From Trinickia diaoshuihuensis (GTDB taxonomy: Bacteria; Pseudomonadota; Gammaproteobacteria; Burkholderiales; Burkholderiaceae), in NCBI RefSeq assembly GCF_003390925.1, contig NZ_QUBS01000010.1, forward strand, positions 17,592 to 81,591: 64,000 nucleotides of DNA, written 5' to 3'. The notes beneath the pieces were generated by a model. The model had not been told where the DNA came from. It made no database searches and saw only the letters and a program-made list of their open reading frames with translations. How positions within the stretch are numbered: position 1 is the first letter of the stretch; each line of letters begins with the position of its first letter. Of the stretch, positions 1 to 10,044 are shown piece by piece. The position numbers and the translations under genes are program-made.

Positions 1-314
1 TAGAGGCCTTCGTCGCAGCCGCGGCCCAGATCGCCCGATTCGACTTCGACGACGTCCCAATTCACGTGCTTGGCTTCGACCATCGCCTTGATCTTGGCCG
101 TTTCGCCGTTATATTCGACAGCCGTCACCTTGTTGCCGGTCTTTTGCTCGAACGGCTGATAGTAGGCAACCTTCTGCGCATCGGCGTTCGCGCCGCCGAA
201 GTTGACGACGGTCAGCTCGGCGGCCGACGCGCCTGCCGCACCGAGCATCGTCAACGCGCAAGCGCCGGCAAAGAGCGCGGCTGTGCGGCGCATCGTGATG
301 GTGTGGGTCTTCAT
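1..314 (-). CDS. ABC transporter substrate-binding protein, N-terminal part (polyamine-type)
   Basis: This is the first ~104 residues of a periplasmic solute-binding protein that runs off the left edge of the window. It starts with a signal peptide (basic MKTHTITMRRT, a hydrophobic stretch, then an Ala-rich cleavage region ending near ASAAE). The mature part begins ELTVVNFGG and continues with a YYQPFEQKTG segment, as in family-1 solute-binding proteins of the PotD/iron type. A clear ribosome site, AGAGGAGA, precedes the ATG. It lies 98 bp downstream of the ATPase gene on the same strand, so the two are probably one uptake operon for putrescine, spermidine or a related ligand. The ligand is inferred from the neighbouring PotA-like ATPase only. 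Confidence 0.85.
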   Translation of the reverse strand, partial: MKTHTITMRRTAALFAGACALTMLGAAGASAAELTVVNFGGANADAQKVAYYQPFEQKTGNKVTAVEYNGETAKIKAMVEAKHVNWDVVEVESGDLGRGCDEGL

Positions 315-412
315 CTAGGCTCTCCTCTACGTGGATCTTCGTGGGTCTTGCGGGGGCTGATAGGGTTATTGGCTATCTTTTTCGACGTGCGTTTCGCCAG
401 CACTTACTTGGC

Positions 413-1507
413 TTACGCGAATACGCGCAAGTGTTCCGGTGCGAACTCCAATGCGACGGGTGCGCCGGGCACATAGGTATCGAGCGCTTCCGTCCCGAGC
501 GGCACCTTGACGAAGCATTCGTCCTGATCCGGCACAGCGCACCGCATGCGCACGTGATCGCCGAAATAAATGAGTCCGCGCACCTCGCTCGAAAGCGCGT
601 TGCCGCGTTGGGGATCGCGCGCCTCGGTCGCCAAGCGCAACCGCTCGGGGCGGATGCAGGCCACCGCGGGCGTCCCTGCCCTCGCGCCGGCCACGTTGCG
701 GCCCACGACATGGGTGCCGTCGTTCAAGCGCAGACGGCAAAATTCGCCGTCCACATCGGCGATCGTGCCGCGCAAGCGGTTGCTGTCGCCGATGAAGTTG
801 GCGACGAATTCATTGCATGGCGTTTCGTAGAGACGGTCCACCGTGTCGAGCTGCTGCACGATACCTTTGTCGAAGACGGCAACGCGGTCCGACATCGTGA
901 GCGCCTCGCCCTGGTCGTGCGTCACGTAAACGAACGTCACTCCGAGCTTCTCGTGCAGCGCCTTCAGTTCGTATTGCATGTGCTCGCGCAGTTGCTTATC
1001 GAGTGCGCCGAGCGGTTCGTCCATGAGCACGAGCTTCGGCTCGAACACGAGCGCGCGCGCCAGCGCGATCCGTTGCTGCTGACCGCCCGAGAGCTGCGAC
1101 GGATAGCGCTTGGCAAAGCCCTCCATGCGCACCATCTTGAGCGCTTCGGCGACGCGGTGAGCGCGCTCGGCGCCATCCACCTTGCGCACCGTCAGCGGAT
1201 AGCCGACGTTCTGCTCCACCGTCATATGCGGAAACAGCGCGTAGTTCTGGAACACCATGCCGATGTTGCGCTTATGCGGCGGCACCGTATTGAGTAGTTG
1301 CCCGTCGAGCCGAATCTCGCCGCCGGTGGGAAATTCGAAGCCGGCCAGCATCATCAGACAAGTCGTCTTACCTGAACCGGACGGCCCGAGCAGCGTCAAG
1401 AATTCGCCCTGGTAAATGTCGAGGTCGAGCGATTTGACGACTAGGGTTTCCCCGTCATACGTCTTGCGCACACCGCGAAAGCTCACGATCACCTGATCCG
1501 TCTTCAT
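413..1507 (-). CDS. ABC transporter ATP-binding protein, PotA-like
   Basis: This is the cytoplasmic ATPase of an importer for polyamines or a similar small cation (364 aa). It has a Walker A (GPSGSGKTT, about residues 42-50), a Q-loop, the signature LSGGQQQR, a Walker B ending LVLMDEP, and the H-loop THDQGEAL. A C-terminal TOBE-type domain follows (about residues 240-364) with the CIRPERLRL stretch typical of PotA/CysA-type ATPases. It is the first gene of the leftward operon and precedes the solute-binding protein gene. It is divergent from a MocR-type regulator across a 154-bp gap holding inverted and direct repeats, so regulation by that protein is likely. The substrate is not proven by the sequence; sulfate, iron or phosphonate importers share this architecture. 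Confidence 0.9.
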   Translation of the reverse strand: MKTDQVIVSFRGVRKTYDGETLVVKSLDLDIYQGEFLTLLGPSGSGKTTCLMMLAGFEFPTGGEIRLDGQLLNTVPPHKRNIGMVFQNYALFPHMTVEQNVGYPLTVRKVDGAERAHRVAEALKMVRMEGFAKRYPSQLSGGQQQRIALARALVFEPKLVLMDEPLGALDKQLREHMQYELKALHEKLGVTFVYVTHDQGEALTMSDRVAVFDKGIVQQLDTVDRLYETPCNEFVANFIGDSNRLRGTIADVDGEFCRLRLNDGTHVVGRNVAGARAGTPAVACIRPERLRLATEARDPQRGNALSSEVRGLIYFGDHVRMRCAVPDQDECFVKVPLGTEALDTYVPGAPVALEFAPEHLRVFA

Positions 1508-1603
1508 CGTCCGTCGTCTCCGTTTCGGCCTTGGCCGGCGCCTCGGCGGTCTCTTGGATTGGCTCCATCGACTCGCGAGCTACGCACTGCAGTTGCAATC
1601 CAA

Positions 1604-1659
1604 TATAATCGGTCACGGTTCCACGCAACGGAACCATTTCATTATTCCGAAGGGAACCA
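1604..1659. promoter_or_regulatory. Divergent promoter region with candidate MocR operator
   Basis: A perfect -10 hexamer TATAAT lies at 1604-1609, reading toward the MocR gene. Just downstream is a perfect inverted repeat, GGTTCC-N7-GGAACC (1617-1635). The word GGAACCA occurs twice in direct orientation, at 1630-1636 and 1653-1659, 23 bp apart. MocR/PdxR regulators commonly bind direct repeats near their own promoter, so this is a plausible autoregulatory and divergent operator. The -35 box is weak. On the opposite strand TATATT occurs near 1602-1607, so one site could control both directions. Confidence 0.5.
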
Positions 1660-1661
1660 CT

Positions 1662-3182
1662 TTGGATACGATCATTCTGTCGGACTGGCTCGCGGCCAGG
1701 CTCGAACGGGGCGCGGCCGAGCCGATGTACCGCCAAGTGCTACGCCTCGTGCAGCAAGCGATCTTGACGGGGCAGCTCGCCCCCGGCACCAAGCTGCCGA
1801 GTTCGAGGATGCTGGCAGACGATCTCGAGATCGCGCGCAACACGGTTCTACGCGTATATGACCAGTTGACGGCCGAAGGGTACGTGCTCTCGACCACGGG
1901 CAGCGGCACTTATGTGGCCGATACGCGCCCCGACGCGACCGCCGTCCGGCCTCGCGCCGTGCCGCACGCAGCGGAGCCGGGCACGCCGCGCGAAGCGCTC
2001 GCTCAGCAAAGCCTGTCCACGCGCGGCCGGCGCTTGATCGGGCGCGCGGGCGTCGCGCCCAAGCAATGGGGCGCCTTTATGCCCGGCGTGCCCGACGTGA
2101 CCGAATTTCCCTCTCGCACATGGAGCCGCTTGCAGGCCAAGCTGTGGAAAGAGGCGAATCCGGACCTTCTGACCTACGCGCCCGGGAGCGGCTATCGGCC
2201 GTTGCGGCGGGCGTTGTCGGACTACCTGCGCGTTGCGCGCTCGGTCAAATGCTCGCCGGATCAAATCATCATCACGACGGGTATTCATCAGTCGATGGAT
2301 CTCGCCGTGCGGCTGCTGACCGACGTCGGCGATCGCGCCTGGGTGGAGGAACCTTGCTATTGGGGCGCGCGCAGCGTCTTGCAAGCGGCGGGACTCGAGC
2401 TGGAACCGATGCCCGTGGACAACGAAGGATTGAACCCGCGCGGCCCCGCCCTCTCGGCGCCGCCGCGCATTGCCGTGGTGACGCCCTCGCATCAATATCC
2501 GCTTGGGATGGTAATGAGCCTCGCCCGCCGCCGGACCTTGCTCGAATACGCGCGCCAGCACGGCGTGTGGATCGTCGAGGACGACTACGATAGCGAGTTC
2601 CGCTACGGCAGTCGGCCGATCGCCTCGCTGCAAGGGCTCGACGAAGCAGGACGCGTCATCTACGTCGGCAGTCTCGGGAAAATCTTGTATCCCGGATTGC
2701 GGATCGGCTACATGGTCGCCCCCGATCATTTGGTGGACACGTTCCGCACGGGCGTCGCCGAGTTGTACCGGGAAGGCCAACTCATGCATCAGGCCGTATT
2801 GGCCGATTTCATCATGGACGGCTACTTGACCTCGCATGTCCGCCGCATGCGGGCCTTGTACGGCGAGCGCCGGCAGATTCTCATCGACGCGATCACCACG
2901 CGCTTCGGCGACGCGCTGCCGGTCATGGGCGACGAGGCCGGCCTGCACTTCGTGCTCGGCTTGCCGGAAGGCACCGACGACCGGGCCATCACGGCCGCGG
3001 CGTTCGAAGCAGGCGTGATCGTCCGGCCGCTATCCACGTACTACAGCCACGAGGATGCCGCGAAGACGGGTCTGTTGCTCGGCTATGCGTGCGTGCCGCA
3101 CGAGCGGATCGCGCCCGCGTTCGACGCCCTGGCCCGCGTGATCGAGCGGCACATCGAGCTCGGCTCGGCGCGCGCGGCCTAG
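1662..3182 (+). CDS. MocR/PdxR-family transcriptional regulator (GntR HTH + aminotransferase-like domain)
   Basis: This 506-aa regulator has an N-terminal GntR-type winged helix (about residues 15-80, with a GTKLPSSRMLADDL segment) joined to a fold-type I aminotransferase-like domain. The PLP-binding lysine region is visible as GSLGKILYPGLRIGY, and the conserved DDYDSEFRY motif precedes it. I chose a TTG start at 1662 because AGGGA lies 7 bp upstream; an in-frame upstream TTG exists at 1554 but would put the promoter inside the gene. The gene is divergent from the polyamine-type ABC operon. Relatives control GABA, taurine, pyridoxine or polyamine genes and sense PLP adducts of amines, so control of the adjacent importer is a reasonable inference. 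Confidence 0.9.
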   Translation: MDTIILSDWLAARLERGAAEPMYRQVLRLVQQAILTGQLAPGTKLPSSRMLADDLEIARNTVLRVYDQLTAEGYVLSTTGSGTYVADTRPDATAVRPRAVPHAAEPGTPREALAQQSLSTRGRRLIGRAGVAPKQWGAFMPGVPDVTEFPSRTWSRLQAKLWKEANPDLLTYAPGSGYRPLRRALSDYLRVARSVKCSPDQIIITTGIHQSMDLAVRLLTDVGDRAWVEEPCYWGARSVLQAAGLELEPMPVDNEGLNPRGPALSAPPRIAVVTPSHQYPLGMVMSLARRRTLLEYARQHGVWIVEDDYDSEFRYGSRPIASLQGLDEAGRVIYVGSLGKILYPGLRIGYMVAPDHLVDTFRTGVAELYREGQLMHQAVLADFIMDGYLTSHVRRMRALYGERRQILIDAITTRFGDALPVMGDEAGLHFVLGLPEGTDDRAITAAAFEAGVIVRPLSTYYSHEDAAKTGLLLGYACVPHERIAPAFDALARVIERHIELGSARAA

Positions 3183-3210
3183 GGGCACGCGCCGAGCCGG
3201 ATCGCGACGC

Positions 3211-5145
3211 TCAGTACGTCGCGCTCAGCTTCGAGAATTGCAGACTGCCAAAGCCGGTGTCGTAGTCCCAGCCCGCCGCCGGCTTATAGCCATAACCGCC
3301 ATAGCCGTTGCTCGTGGCGGCGGTCACGTCGTGCACGAGCGCCTTGTTGCTCGAAAGCTTCCGGTATAAGCAAGACGTCGGCAGACCGATGATGTTGTTG
3401 TGCGCCGACTCGATGCGCGCGAACCCTCCGACGAAAATCGGCGACGATAGACTCGTGCCACCGACTTGCTGGCCGGGTTGTCCGTCGATGACGATCAACG
3501 CCCCCGTGCTCGACGCCGCATCGAATGCGACATCCGGCAACGCACGCTTCTTCAGGGAAGTGCCCAGCACGGCCGTTTGCCAAGATGGCACGGCTTCGTA
3601 GGCGCTGACCCCGCCGCCCGTTGCCCAGATCCGGGCCGCGTTGTCCACGGGGTAGCCGAATATATCGAGGTCGGCATAGGCGGCGCCTTCGTTCCATACG
3701 GTTTCGCCGGCCCAAGCCGTCGTATTCGTCGTGGAAAGCGTCGTGCCGCCGACGGCCACGACATAGGGCGAACTCGCCGGCGACGAGACGCCGTACTTCG
3801 ACAATGGAATCGTCGGGGTGATCGATGTGCCGCTGCCGTTGTAATTGCCGATGTAGCCTGGCGCCCCTTGCGGCGAGTATGACCATTGATAGACGCCGGC
3901 ATCACCCGAGGAAATCGAGAAGATCTGACCTTGCGCCGCGGCCTGCTTGAAGGCTGCGTCGTTTGCCTTCAGCGAGCCGTCGGCATAGGCCGCCGCCTCG
4001 TCCTCACCGAGCGAAACGTTGATGAGCTTCGCCTCGTTGCGCGCCGCCACCGTATGGTAGGTTTGCGTCAACGTGGCGTCGGTCAAGCCGCTGTCGCTGC
4101 TGTCGCCGTTGATCGCCGCGTAGAAGATCAGCTTTTTCACGCCACCCGACACGCCGATGATGTCCTGACTGTCGAGATCCCATTCGGCCGGATCGCCGTC
4201 GTCCGCGAGCGTTCCCTGACCGCCGGGCACGACGGCGGTATTGACCGTCGCCATGCCCGCGCGTTGCGTGAATTGCTTGAGATCCGCGATGGTTTGCGTC
4301 ATATCGCCCCAGGTGACGATGCCCACCGTGGTCTTCGTCGCGGGCGGCAGGCCGCTCGCGCCGTATATCTGCGCGAAATCGGTCGGCTGATGGCCCACCT
4401 GCTGACCGGCCAGGGCCTGGGCAGCCAGGTTTTGTTCGCCGATCCACGCTTTGGGGGGCAGCAAACGGTGGATCATGCGATGAGGCACCTCCGCGTTTTG
4501 CAAGCCCAAGACCGCGTCGACCACGCCGCCGAGCTCGCCGGGCACTTGCGCGGGCACGTCATTGCCGTACACCGATTTACCGCGATAGTTGAACCGCTTG
4601 AGGGTCACATTGAAGGCGCCGCGCGCATTGGACACGTTGCCCTCGGCCGAGACGAGCTTGTTGTTCTCCGATACCGTAATGCCGGTAAAGCCGCTCGCGC
4701 GCAGATGCGCGACCACGGCGTCCACTTGGCCCCGCGTCGGGGCGAAGCGCTCGTTGAATTCGGCGCTGGTGAGGTAGTGCAGATAGTTCGCGCTGCCCGG
4801 CTCGCTTTGCTCGCGCAGCAGCGCATCGAGCCCTGCCTCGTTGCGTCCCTTGAGTACGACTACGATATGCAGCGGCTGACTGATTTCCAGCGGCGTGATT
4901 TTCGTATCGTTAAGGGCGGGCGTGCCCGACACGTTGAGCGCATAGCCGGTCGGCACCGCCACGCTCGCATCGGGTCGCGGCCCGGCCACGCGCTTGGCGC
5001 CGGCAAGCAAGAACGCGTCGGTACCCGTGGGTACCCACGACGACGCAGCGTGCGCGCTCAACGGGAGTTGCGCAAGTGCAATCGCAAGAGGAAGCGCTGC
5101 CCGAGAAAAACGTTTGATGGAATCGATTTTCTTATTCTTCGACAT
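3211..5145 (-). CDS. Secreted sedolisin-family (S53) serine-carboxyl protease precursor
   Basis: This 644-aa pre-pro-protease is exported by a signal peptide (KKIDSIKRFSRAALPLAIAL..., cleavage near AHA). A pro-kumamolisin activation domain follows (about residues 65-205). The S53 catalytic domain carries the Glu/Asp pair in AEWDLDSQD (spacing ExxxD) and the catalytic serine in GGTSLSSP. A C-terminal Ca-binding segment, AAGWDYDTGFGS, is intact. These are the hallmarks of acid-active pseudomonalisin/xanthomonalisin enzymes that cut extracellular protein. I chose the ATG at 5145, with GGAG upstream, over a longer in-frame extension because the signal peptide begins there. It lies next to the lipase/foldase pair on the same strand with a 272-bp gap, so it is probably transcribed separately. 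Confidence 0.93.
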   Translation of the reverse strand: MSKNKKIDSIKRFSRAALPLAIALAQLPLSAHAASSWVPTGTDAFLLAGAKRVAGPRPDASVAVPTGYALNVSGTPALNDTKITPLEISQPLHIVVVLKGRNEAGLDALLREQSEPGSANYLHYLTSAEFNERFAPTRGQVDAVVAHLRASGFTGITVSENNKLVSAEGNVSNARGAFNVTLKRFNYRGKSVYGNDVPAQVPGELGGVVDAVLGLQNAEVPHRMIHRLLPPKAWIGEQNLAAQALAGQQVGHQPTDFAQIYGASGLPPATKTTVGIVTWGDMTQTIADLKQFTQRAGMATVNTAVVPGGQGTLADDGDPAEWDLDSQDIIGVSGGVKKLIFYAAINGDSSDSGLTDATLTQTYHTVAARNEAKLINVSLGEDEAAAYADGSLKANDAAFKQAAAQGQIFSISSGDAGVYQWSYSPQGAPGYIGNYNGSGTSITPTIPLSKYGVSSPASSPYVVAVGGTTLSTTNTTAWAGETVWNEGAAYADLDIFGYPVDNAARIWATGGGVSAYEAVPSWQTAVLGTSLKKRALPDVAFDAASSTGALIVIDGQPGQQVGGTSLSSPIFVGGFARIESAHNNIIGLPTSCLYRKLSSNKALVHDVTAATSNGYGGYGYKPAAGWDYDTGFGSLQFSKLSATY

Positions 5146-5417
5146 GAGGAGCTCCGTGGTTCTTTTGGGAAAGCCCGAAGAGACGGCTCGTGGCCCTCGC
5201 TCCGGGATTCGACGGCATACCACCGATGAATAATCGAATCTTTCGAGCGATTTACGGCGACATCGAGCCCTCCCATATTCAAAAGGGAATGAACGATCGG
5301 ACTTCCTGCGAACGGTTGCAGGCGTGCCGGGCTGCCTCGTCTGCCCGATTGGAGCAAGAACCGGCCCATCGCCGGGGCCGTTGGAATAGCATCGACAGGT
5401 TAGGCTCTCGCCTATCG

Positions 5418-6467
5418 CTACCGCCCCGCCCCATGATCGAGCGAAGCCGCGCGCAGTGCCTGTGAGGGATCCGTAAATACGCGCTGCCTAAGTTGCTCGA
5501 TTTGCGCCTCGCGCTCCGTGGGTGAGAGTCCCATTGCGTCGATGCGCGCACGTTGAGCACTGTAGTCGGCGTATTTCGCGTGCCATGCTTCGTCGTTTTG
5601 CTGCATCTTGACGATGCGCTCGGCGGCCTGCGGCCCGAACTCCTGGGTCGCCTTCGCTCGCAACTGATCGAGCGTCATCCCTTGCTGTCGAAGCTGAGCG
5701 ACGGCCTGGATTCGAGCTTGCGCATCGCGGCTCTTCTCGAGCGCGGTGCGCTCGCCGGGGGGTAAGCTTTGCTCGAGCGCTTGCAGGCGCGCCGCCTTTT
5801 GCGCCTCGGTCAAACTCGCATCGCGCAGCACGCGCCATCGCTCGATCATGTAGTGCGCGCGCCGCCAGTCCGCCCCGAAAAACGCCTCGTTCCAGTCGGC
5901 GCCCAGCGTTCGCGCCGCCACCGCGGCGCGCTCATCGAGCGACGATTGCATCGCATCGAGATCGCTCGTGCTTGCGGTGCTGCCGGTGGAGGGCGGGGCT
6001 GCTATCGCCTTTAGGTTATTCATCGCTTCCAGATAAGCCTGGTAGCGTTGCCAAAGGTCGAGCGCTTCGGGCTCGGCCATCGTGTCGTCGAGTTGCGCCG
6101 CAATCTGCTTTCGCACGAGCGCGTCGAGCGCCTGATGCGGCATCTCGTGTTGCGCCGTGAGGAAATAGTCGAAGAACTCGCGCACGCCGCGACTCTTGCG
6201 CAAGTGTCCGCGCGCATCGAGTGGCAGCCGCGGTGGCGTCGTACCCATCAGCGAAACGGGTAAAGACGTGGGCGCCGGAACCGGGCCGGGACGCGCCGCC
6301 GGTAAGAGCGACGCAGCGCTCGCCGTAGCGGCGAGCGTTGGCGCGCTCGCGCTAGGCGCCCTGGCCGGCGCATCGAAATACCAGATCGCGGCCGCCGCGG
6401 CGATACCGGCTAGGCCGAACAGCGCGAGCGTACTCGCGGTCTTCTTAGCGTCGACAGGGCGCATCAT
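5418..6467 (-). CDS. lifO: Lipase-specific foldase (lipase chaperone)
   Basis: This is a membrane-anchored steric chaperone for the lipase encoded just upstream. It has one N-terminal transmembrane helix (about residues 12-30, LALFGLAGIAAAAAIWYF), a Pro/Ala-rich linker, then a helical periplasmic domain. The family motif RxxFDY appears as REFFDYFLTAQHE, the region shown in relatives to be essential for folding the lipase. At 349 aa it matches Burkholderia LifO/LipB. Its ATG (two ATGs in tandem) follows the lipase stop codon by 3 bp, so the two are translationally coupled and made together. Lipase is secreted by the type II system after folding in the periplasm. Confidence 0.93.
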   Translation of the reverse strand: MMRPVDAKKTASTLALFGLAGIAAAAAIWYFDAPARAPSASAPTLAATASAASLLPAARPGPVPAPTSLPVSLMGTTPPRLPLDARGHLRKSRGVREFFDYFLTAQHEMPHQALDALVRKQIAAQLDDTMAEPEALDLWQRYQAYLEAMNNLKAIAAPPSTGSTASTSDLDAMQSSLDERAAVAARTLGADWNEAFFGADWRRAHYMIERWRVLRDASLTEAQKAARLQALEQSLPPGERTALEKSRDAQARIQAVAQLRQQGMTLDQLRAKATQEFGPQAAERIVKMQQNDEAWHAKYADYSAQRARIDAMGLSPTEREAQIEQLRQRVFTDPSQALRAASLDHGAGR

Positions 6468-6470
6468 CGG

Positions 6471-7643
<1,173 letters not shown>

Positions 7644-7726
7644 CTACGATGGAACCCTTGCTGTGCGGGCCACGCAGCGCATTGGAGTGAAGCAGCAAAT
7701 GACGCTTGGCGTAAGGGGAATTCTCC

Positions 7727-7796
7727 GATTAGACAGGTATCACTAATCTGAAAAGTGCGTTATGTACGATTAATTTTCATTTGCATTACGATGAAA
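7727..7796. promoter_or_regulatory. Twin 6-10-6 dyads in AT-rich region upstream of the lipase
   Basis: The gap between the lipase start and the exporter terminator (7578-7912) holds no gene that I can support and is markedly AT-rich from about 7740. Two perfect inverted repeats of the same geometry lie in it. One is GATTAG-N10-CTAATC at 7727-7748, and the other is TTTCAT-N10-ATGAAA at 7775-7796. Their centres are 48 bp apart. They are 150-220 bp upstream of the lipase ATG, a position suited to activator or repressor sites. No sigma-54 type -24/-12 promoter with correct spacing was found. Confidence 0.4.
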
Positions 7797-7912
7797 GAGC
7801 ATTAACACGAATCATCGATTTTATCCATTGATTAAAGATTCGCATAACAATTTACTACTATTTTGTTTAGGAGAGTTTGTAGTTTTCGCCATTATGTGAA
7901 TCAGGCGAGATG

Positions 7913-7953
7913 AAAACAAAAAAGGCTGAGTCCGTTCGACACGGAACTCAGCC
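7913..7953 (-). terminator. Rho-independent terminator of the ABC exporter gene
   Basis: Reading leftward, a GC-rich hairpin forms between GGCTGAGTTCCG (7953-7942) and CGGACTCAGCC (7934-7924), one bulged base apart from perfect pairing, with a 7-nt loop. It is followed directly by TTTTTTGTTTTC. It lies 60 bp past the stop codon of the exporter gene at 8013 and separates it from the lipase promoter region. Confidence 0.85.
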
Positions 7954-8012
7954 CTTGAACCGCTGCGGCGTTACGCCGTCGTTACTTCCCGCGCCTCTCG
8001 GCGGGGGCCGGC

Positions 8013-9857
8013 TTAAACCGCGGCCGCCGCAGCCGTCTCCGTCCGATGCGCCTCGGCGCCCAACCCCTTGGTCAACTCCAGCGCCTGACGCTCGAACAAA
8101 CGTCGATACAACCCGCCCTCGAGCCGAATGAGCTGCTCGTGATTACCCTCTTCGACAATACGGCCCTTGTCGAGTACGAGCAAACGATCGAGCGAGCGCA
8201 CCGTCGAGAGCCGATGCGCGACGACGAGGGTCGTGCGCCCTTCCATCAAGCGTTCCATCGCTTCCTGAATCAGCGCTTCGCTCTCGCTATCGAGGCTCGA
8301 TGTCGCCTCATCGAAGATCAGCACCGGGGCATCGGCCAGGAACGCACGCGCGATCGCCACGCGTTGGCGCTCGCCGCCCGAGAGCTTCACGCCGCGCTCA
8401 CCCACGAGCGTGTCGTAGCCCTTGGGCAAGCCGGTGATGAACTCGTGCGCGTTGGCAAGCCGCGCCGCGCGTTCGATTTCGGCCTGCGAGGCGCCGGGCC
8501 GCGCGTAGGCGATGTTTTCCGCCAATGAGCGATGAAACAGCAGCGGCTCTTGCTGCACGATCGCAATTTGCGCGCGAAGCGAAGCCTGCCGGACATCGGC
8601 GATGTTTTGACCGTCGATCGTGATCCTGCCCTTCGAGACATCGTAGAGACGTTGGATGAGCTTGATGAACGTCGTCTTGCCCGAACCCGAATGCCCGATC
8701 AGGCCCACCCGCTCCCCGGGCGCGATGCGCGCGGAAAAGTCTGCGTACAACGGCTGCGCATGTGCGTCATAACGGAACGTGACATGCTCGAAGCGGATTT
8801 CGCCCTGCTTGACGACGAGCGCGCCCGCACCCGGCTTGTCATCGATACCGAGCGGCTGCCGCGTCAGTTGCGCCAACTCCTCCATATCGTTTACCGACCG
8901 CTGCAGTTGACGCACGAGCATACCCACGTCGCGCAAATAGCCTTGCAAGACGAGGAACATCGTCAACGAGAAGGCAAGATCGCCCACCCCGGCGCGCCCC
9001 TCGAGCCAGAGCACGAGCCCCACGCCGAGCATGGCCGCTTGCATCAACGCGAGCATGACGTTCTGCAAACTGCCGTTGAGCGTGCCGCGCACCCATGCGC
9101 GGCGCGTGCGATCGCGCCATTTGCCGATGACGCGCGATAACCGCTGCTCCTCGCGCTGCTCCGCGCCGAAAGCTTTGACGACGGAATTGCAGGTGACGGC
9201 GTCCGCCAGCGCACCGCCCATGCGCGTATCCCACGCATTGCCCAGCCGTGCGGCGGGCGCGACGAACCCGATCGTCAGCGCAACCGTGGTGCCGATGTAG
9301 AGCACGGCGCCGACCCCGACGACGACACCCATGATCAGCCAATGCATGCCGAGCAAGATCGTCGCGCCGACCAGCATGACCACCGACGGCAACAGCCCAA
9401 CCAGCACCGTGTCGTTGAGCATGTCCAGCGCCCACATGCCGCGCGTGATCTTGCGCACCGTGGAGCCCGCGAAACTATTGGCATGCCAATCGGTGGAGAG
9501 ACGCTGCACGCGCTGAAACGCGTCGGACGCGATTTCGCTCATCATCCGCAACGTCAGCGCGATGATGCCCGCGAAGGTCAGATAGCGTAGCGCCGCACCG
9601 CCGAGTGCGAGCACGATCAGCGCTCCGAACGATCGCAGCGCGCCATGCAATGCGCCGTATTTATCGACGCCCGCGCCGGCCAGGGCATCGACGAGATGTC
9701 CGGCGAACAGCGGCGTCAATACGTCGGCCAGCGCGGTCAACAGCGATACGGCGACGATGCCGGCGATCCGCCAGCGTTGCCGCATCCAATGAACGAAAGC
9801 GAAGCTGAAGACGTCTTTGAACGTCTGCCCGCCGAGGTCGATTTTTTTGCGAGTCAT
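8013..9857 (-). CDS. ABC exporter half-transporter (fused membrane and ATPase domains, MsbA/multidrug type)
   Basis: This 614-aa protein has an N-terminal six-helix exporter membrane domain (about residues 25-330) and a C-terminal ATPase domain (about 350-590). Walker A (GHSGSGKTT), the signature LSGGERQR, Walker B (VLIFDEATSSLD) and the H-loop histidine in VVAHRLST are all intact. It should act as a homodimer in the inner membrane exporting a lipid, peptide or drug; the substrate cannot be read from sequence. It ends in an Ala-rich tail. A good GGAGCG ribosome site precedes the ATG. The gene appears monocistronic, with a terminator 60 bp downstream, and its 186-bp upstream leader contains competing hairpins and a tiny ORF that could regulate it. 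Confidence 0.92.
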   Translation of the reverse strand: MTRKKIDLGGQTFKDVFSFAFVHWMRQRWRIAGIVAVSLLTALADVLTPLFAGHLVDALAGAGVDKYGALHGALRSFGALIVLALGGAALRYLTFAGIIALTLRMMSEIASDAFQRVQRLSTDWHANSFAGSTVRKITRGMWALDMLNDTVLVGLLPSVVMLVGATILLGMHWLIMGVVVGVGAVLYIGTTVALTIGFVAPAARLGNAWDTRMGGALADAVTCNSVVKAFGAEQREEQRLSRVIGKWRDRTRRAWVRGTLNGSLQNVMLALMQAAMLGVGLVLWLEGRAGVGDLAFSLTMFLVLQGYLRDVGMLVRQLQRSVNDMEELAQLTRQPLGIDDKPGAGALVVKQGEIRFEHVTFRYDAHAQPLYADFSARIAPGERVGLIGHSGSGKTTFIKLIQRLYDVSKGRITIDGQNIADVRQASLRAQIAIVQQEPLLFHRSLAENIAYARPGASQAEIERAARLANAHEFITGLPKGYDTLVGERGVKLSGGERQRVAIARAFLADAPVLIFDEATSSLDSESEALIQEAMERLMEGRTTLVVAHRLSTVRSLDRLLVLDKGRIVEEGNHEQLIRLEGGLYRRLFERQALELTKGLGAEAHRTETAAAAAV

Positions 9858-9930
9858 AGGCGCTCCGCCCTGAGAGCTTGCCGCGTCCCGGGCTTTTGAA
9901 ATGAAAAAGAAACGCTTCGCGACGCAGACG

Positions 9931-9960
9931 AAAAACGTCGGCGACGCGGCTACGCCGCGT
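9931..9960 (-). promoter_or_regulatory. Mutually exclusive hairpins between the tiny ORF and the exporter gene
   Basis: On the exporter strand, ACGCGGC-GTA-GCCGCGT forms a perfect 7-bp stem (9960-9944). Overlapping it, CGTC-GCC-GACG (9946-9936) forms a 4-bp stem followed directly by TTTTT (9935-9931), a weak terminator-like arrangement. The two stems share bases 9944-9946 and cannot form together. This resembles an attenuator or a weak terminator of the upstream tiny ORF. The short second stem makes this tentative. Confidence 0.35.
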
Positions 9961-10044
9961 ACCGCGGCGAACGAACGGAAAAGCTAGAGAGCCGGTTTGC
10001 GCGCCGGATGACTCCGGCTGAACGCGGCAACGATTAGCGCGCTG

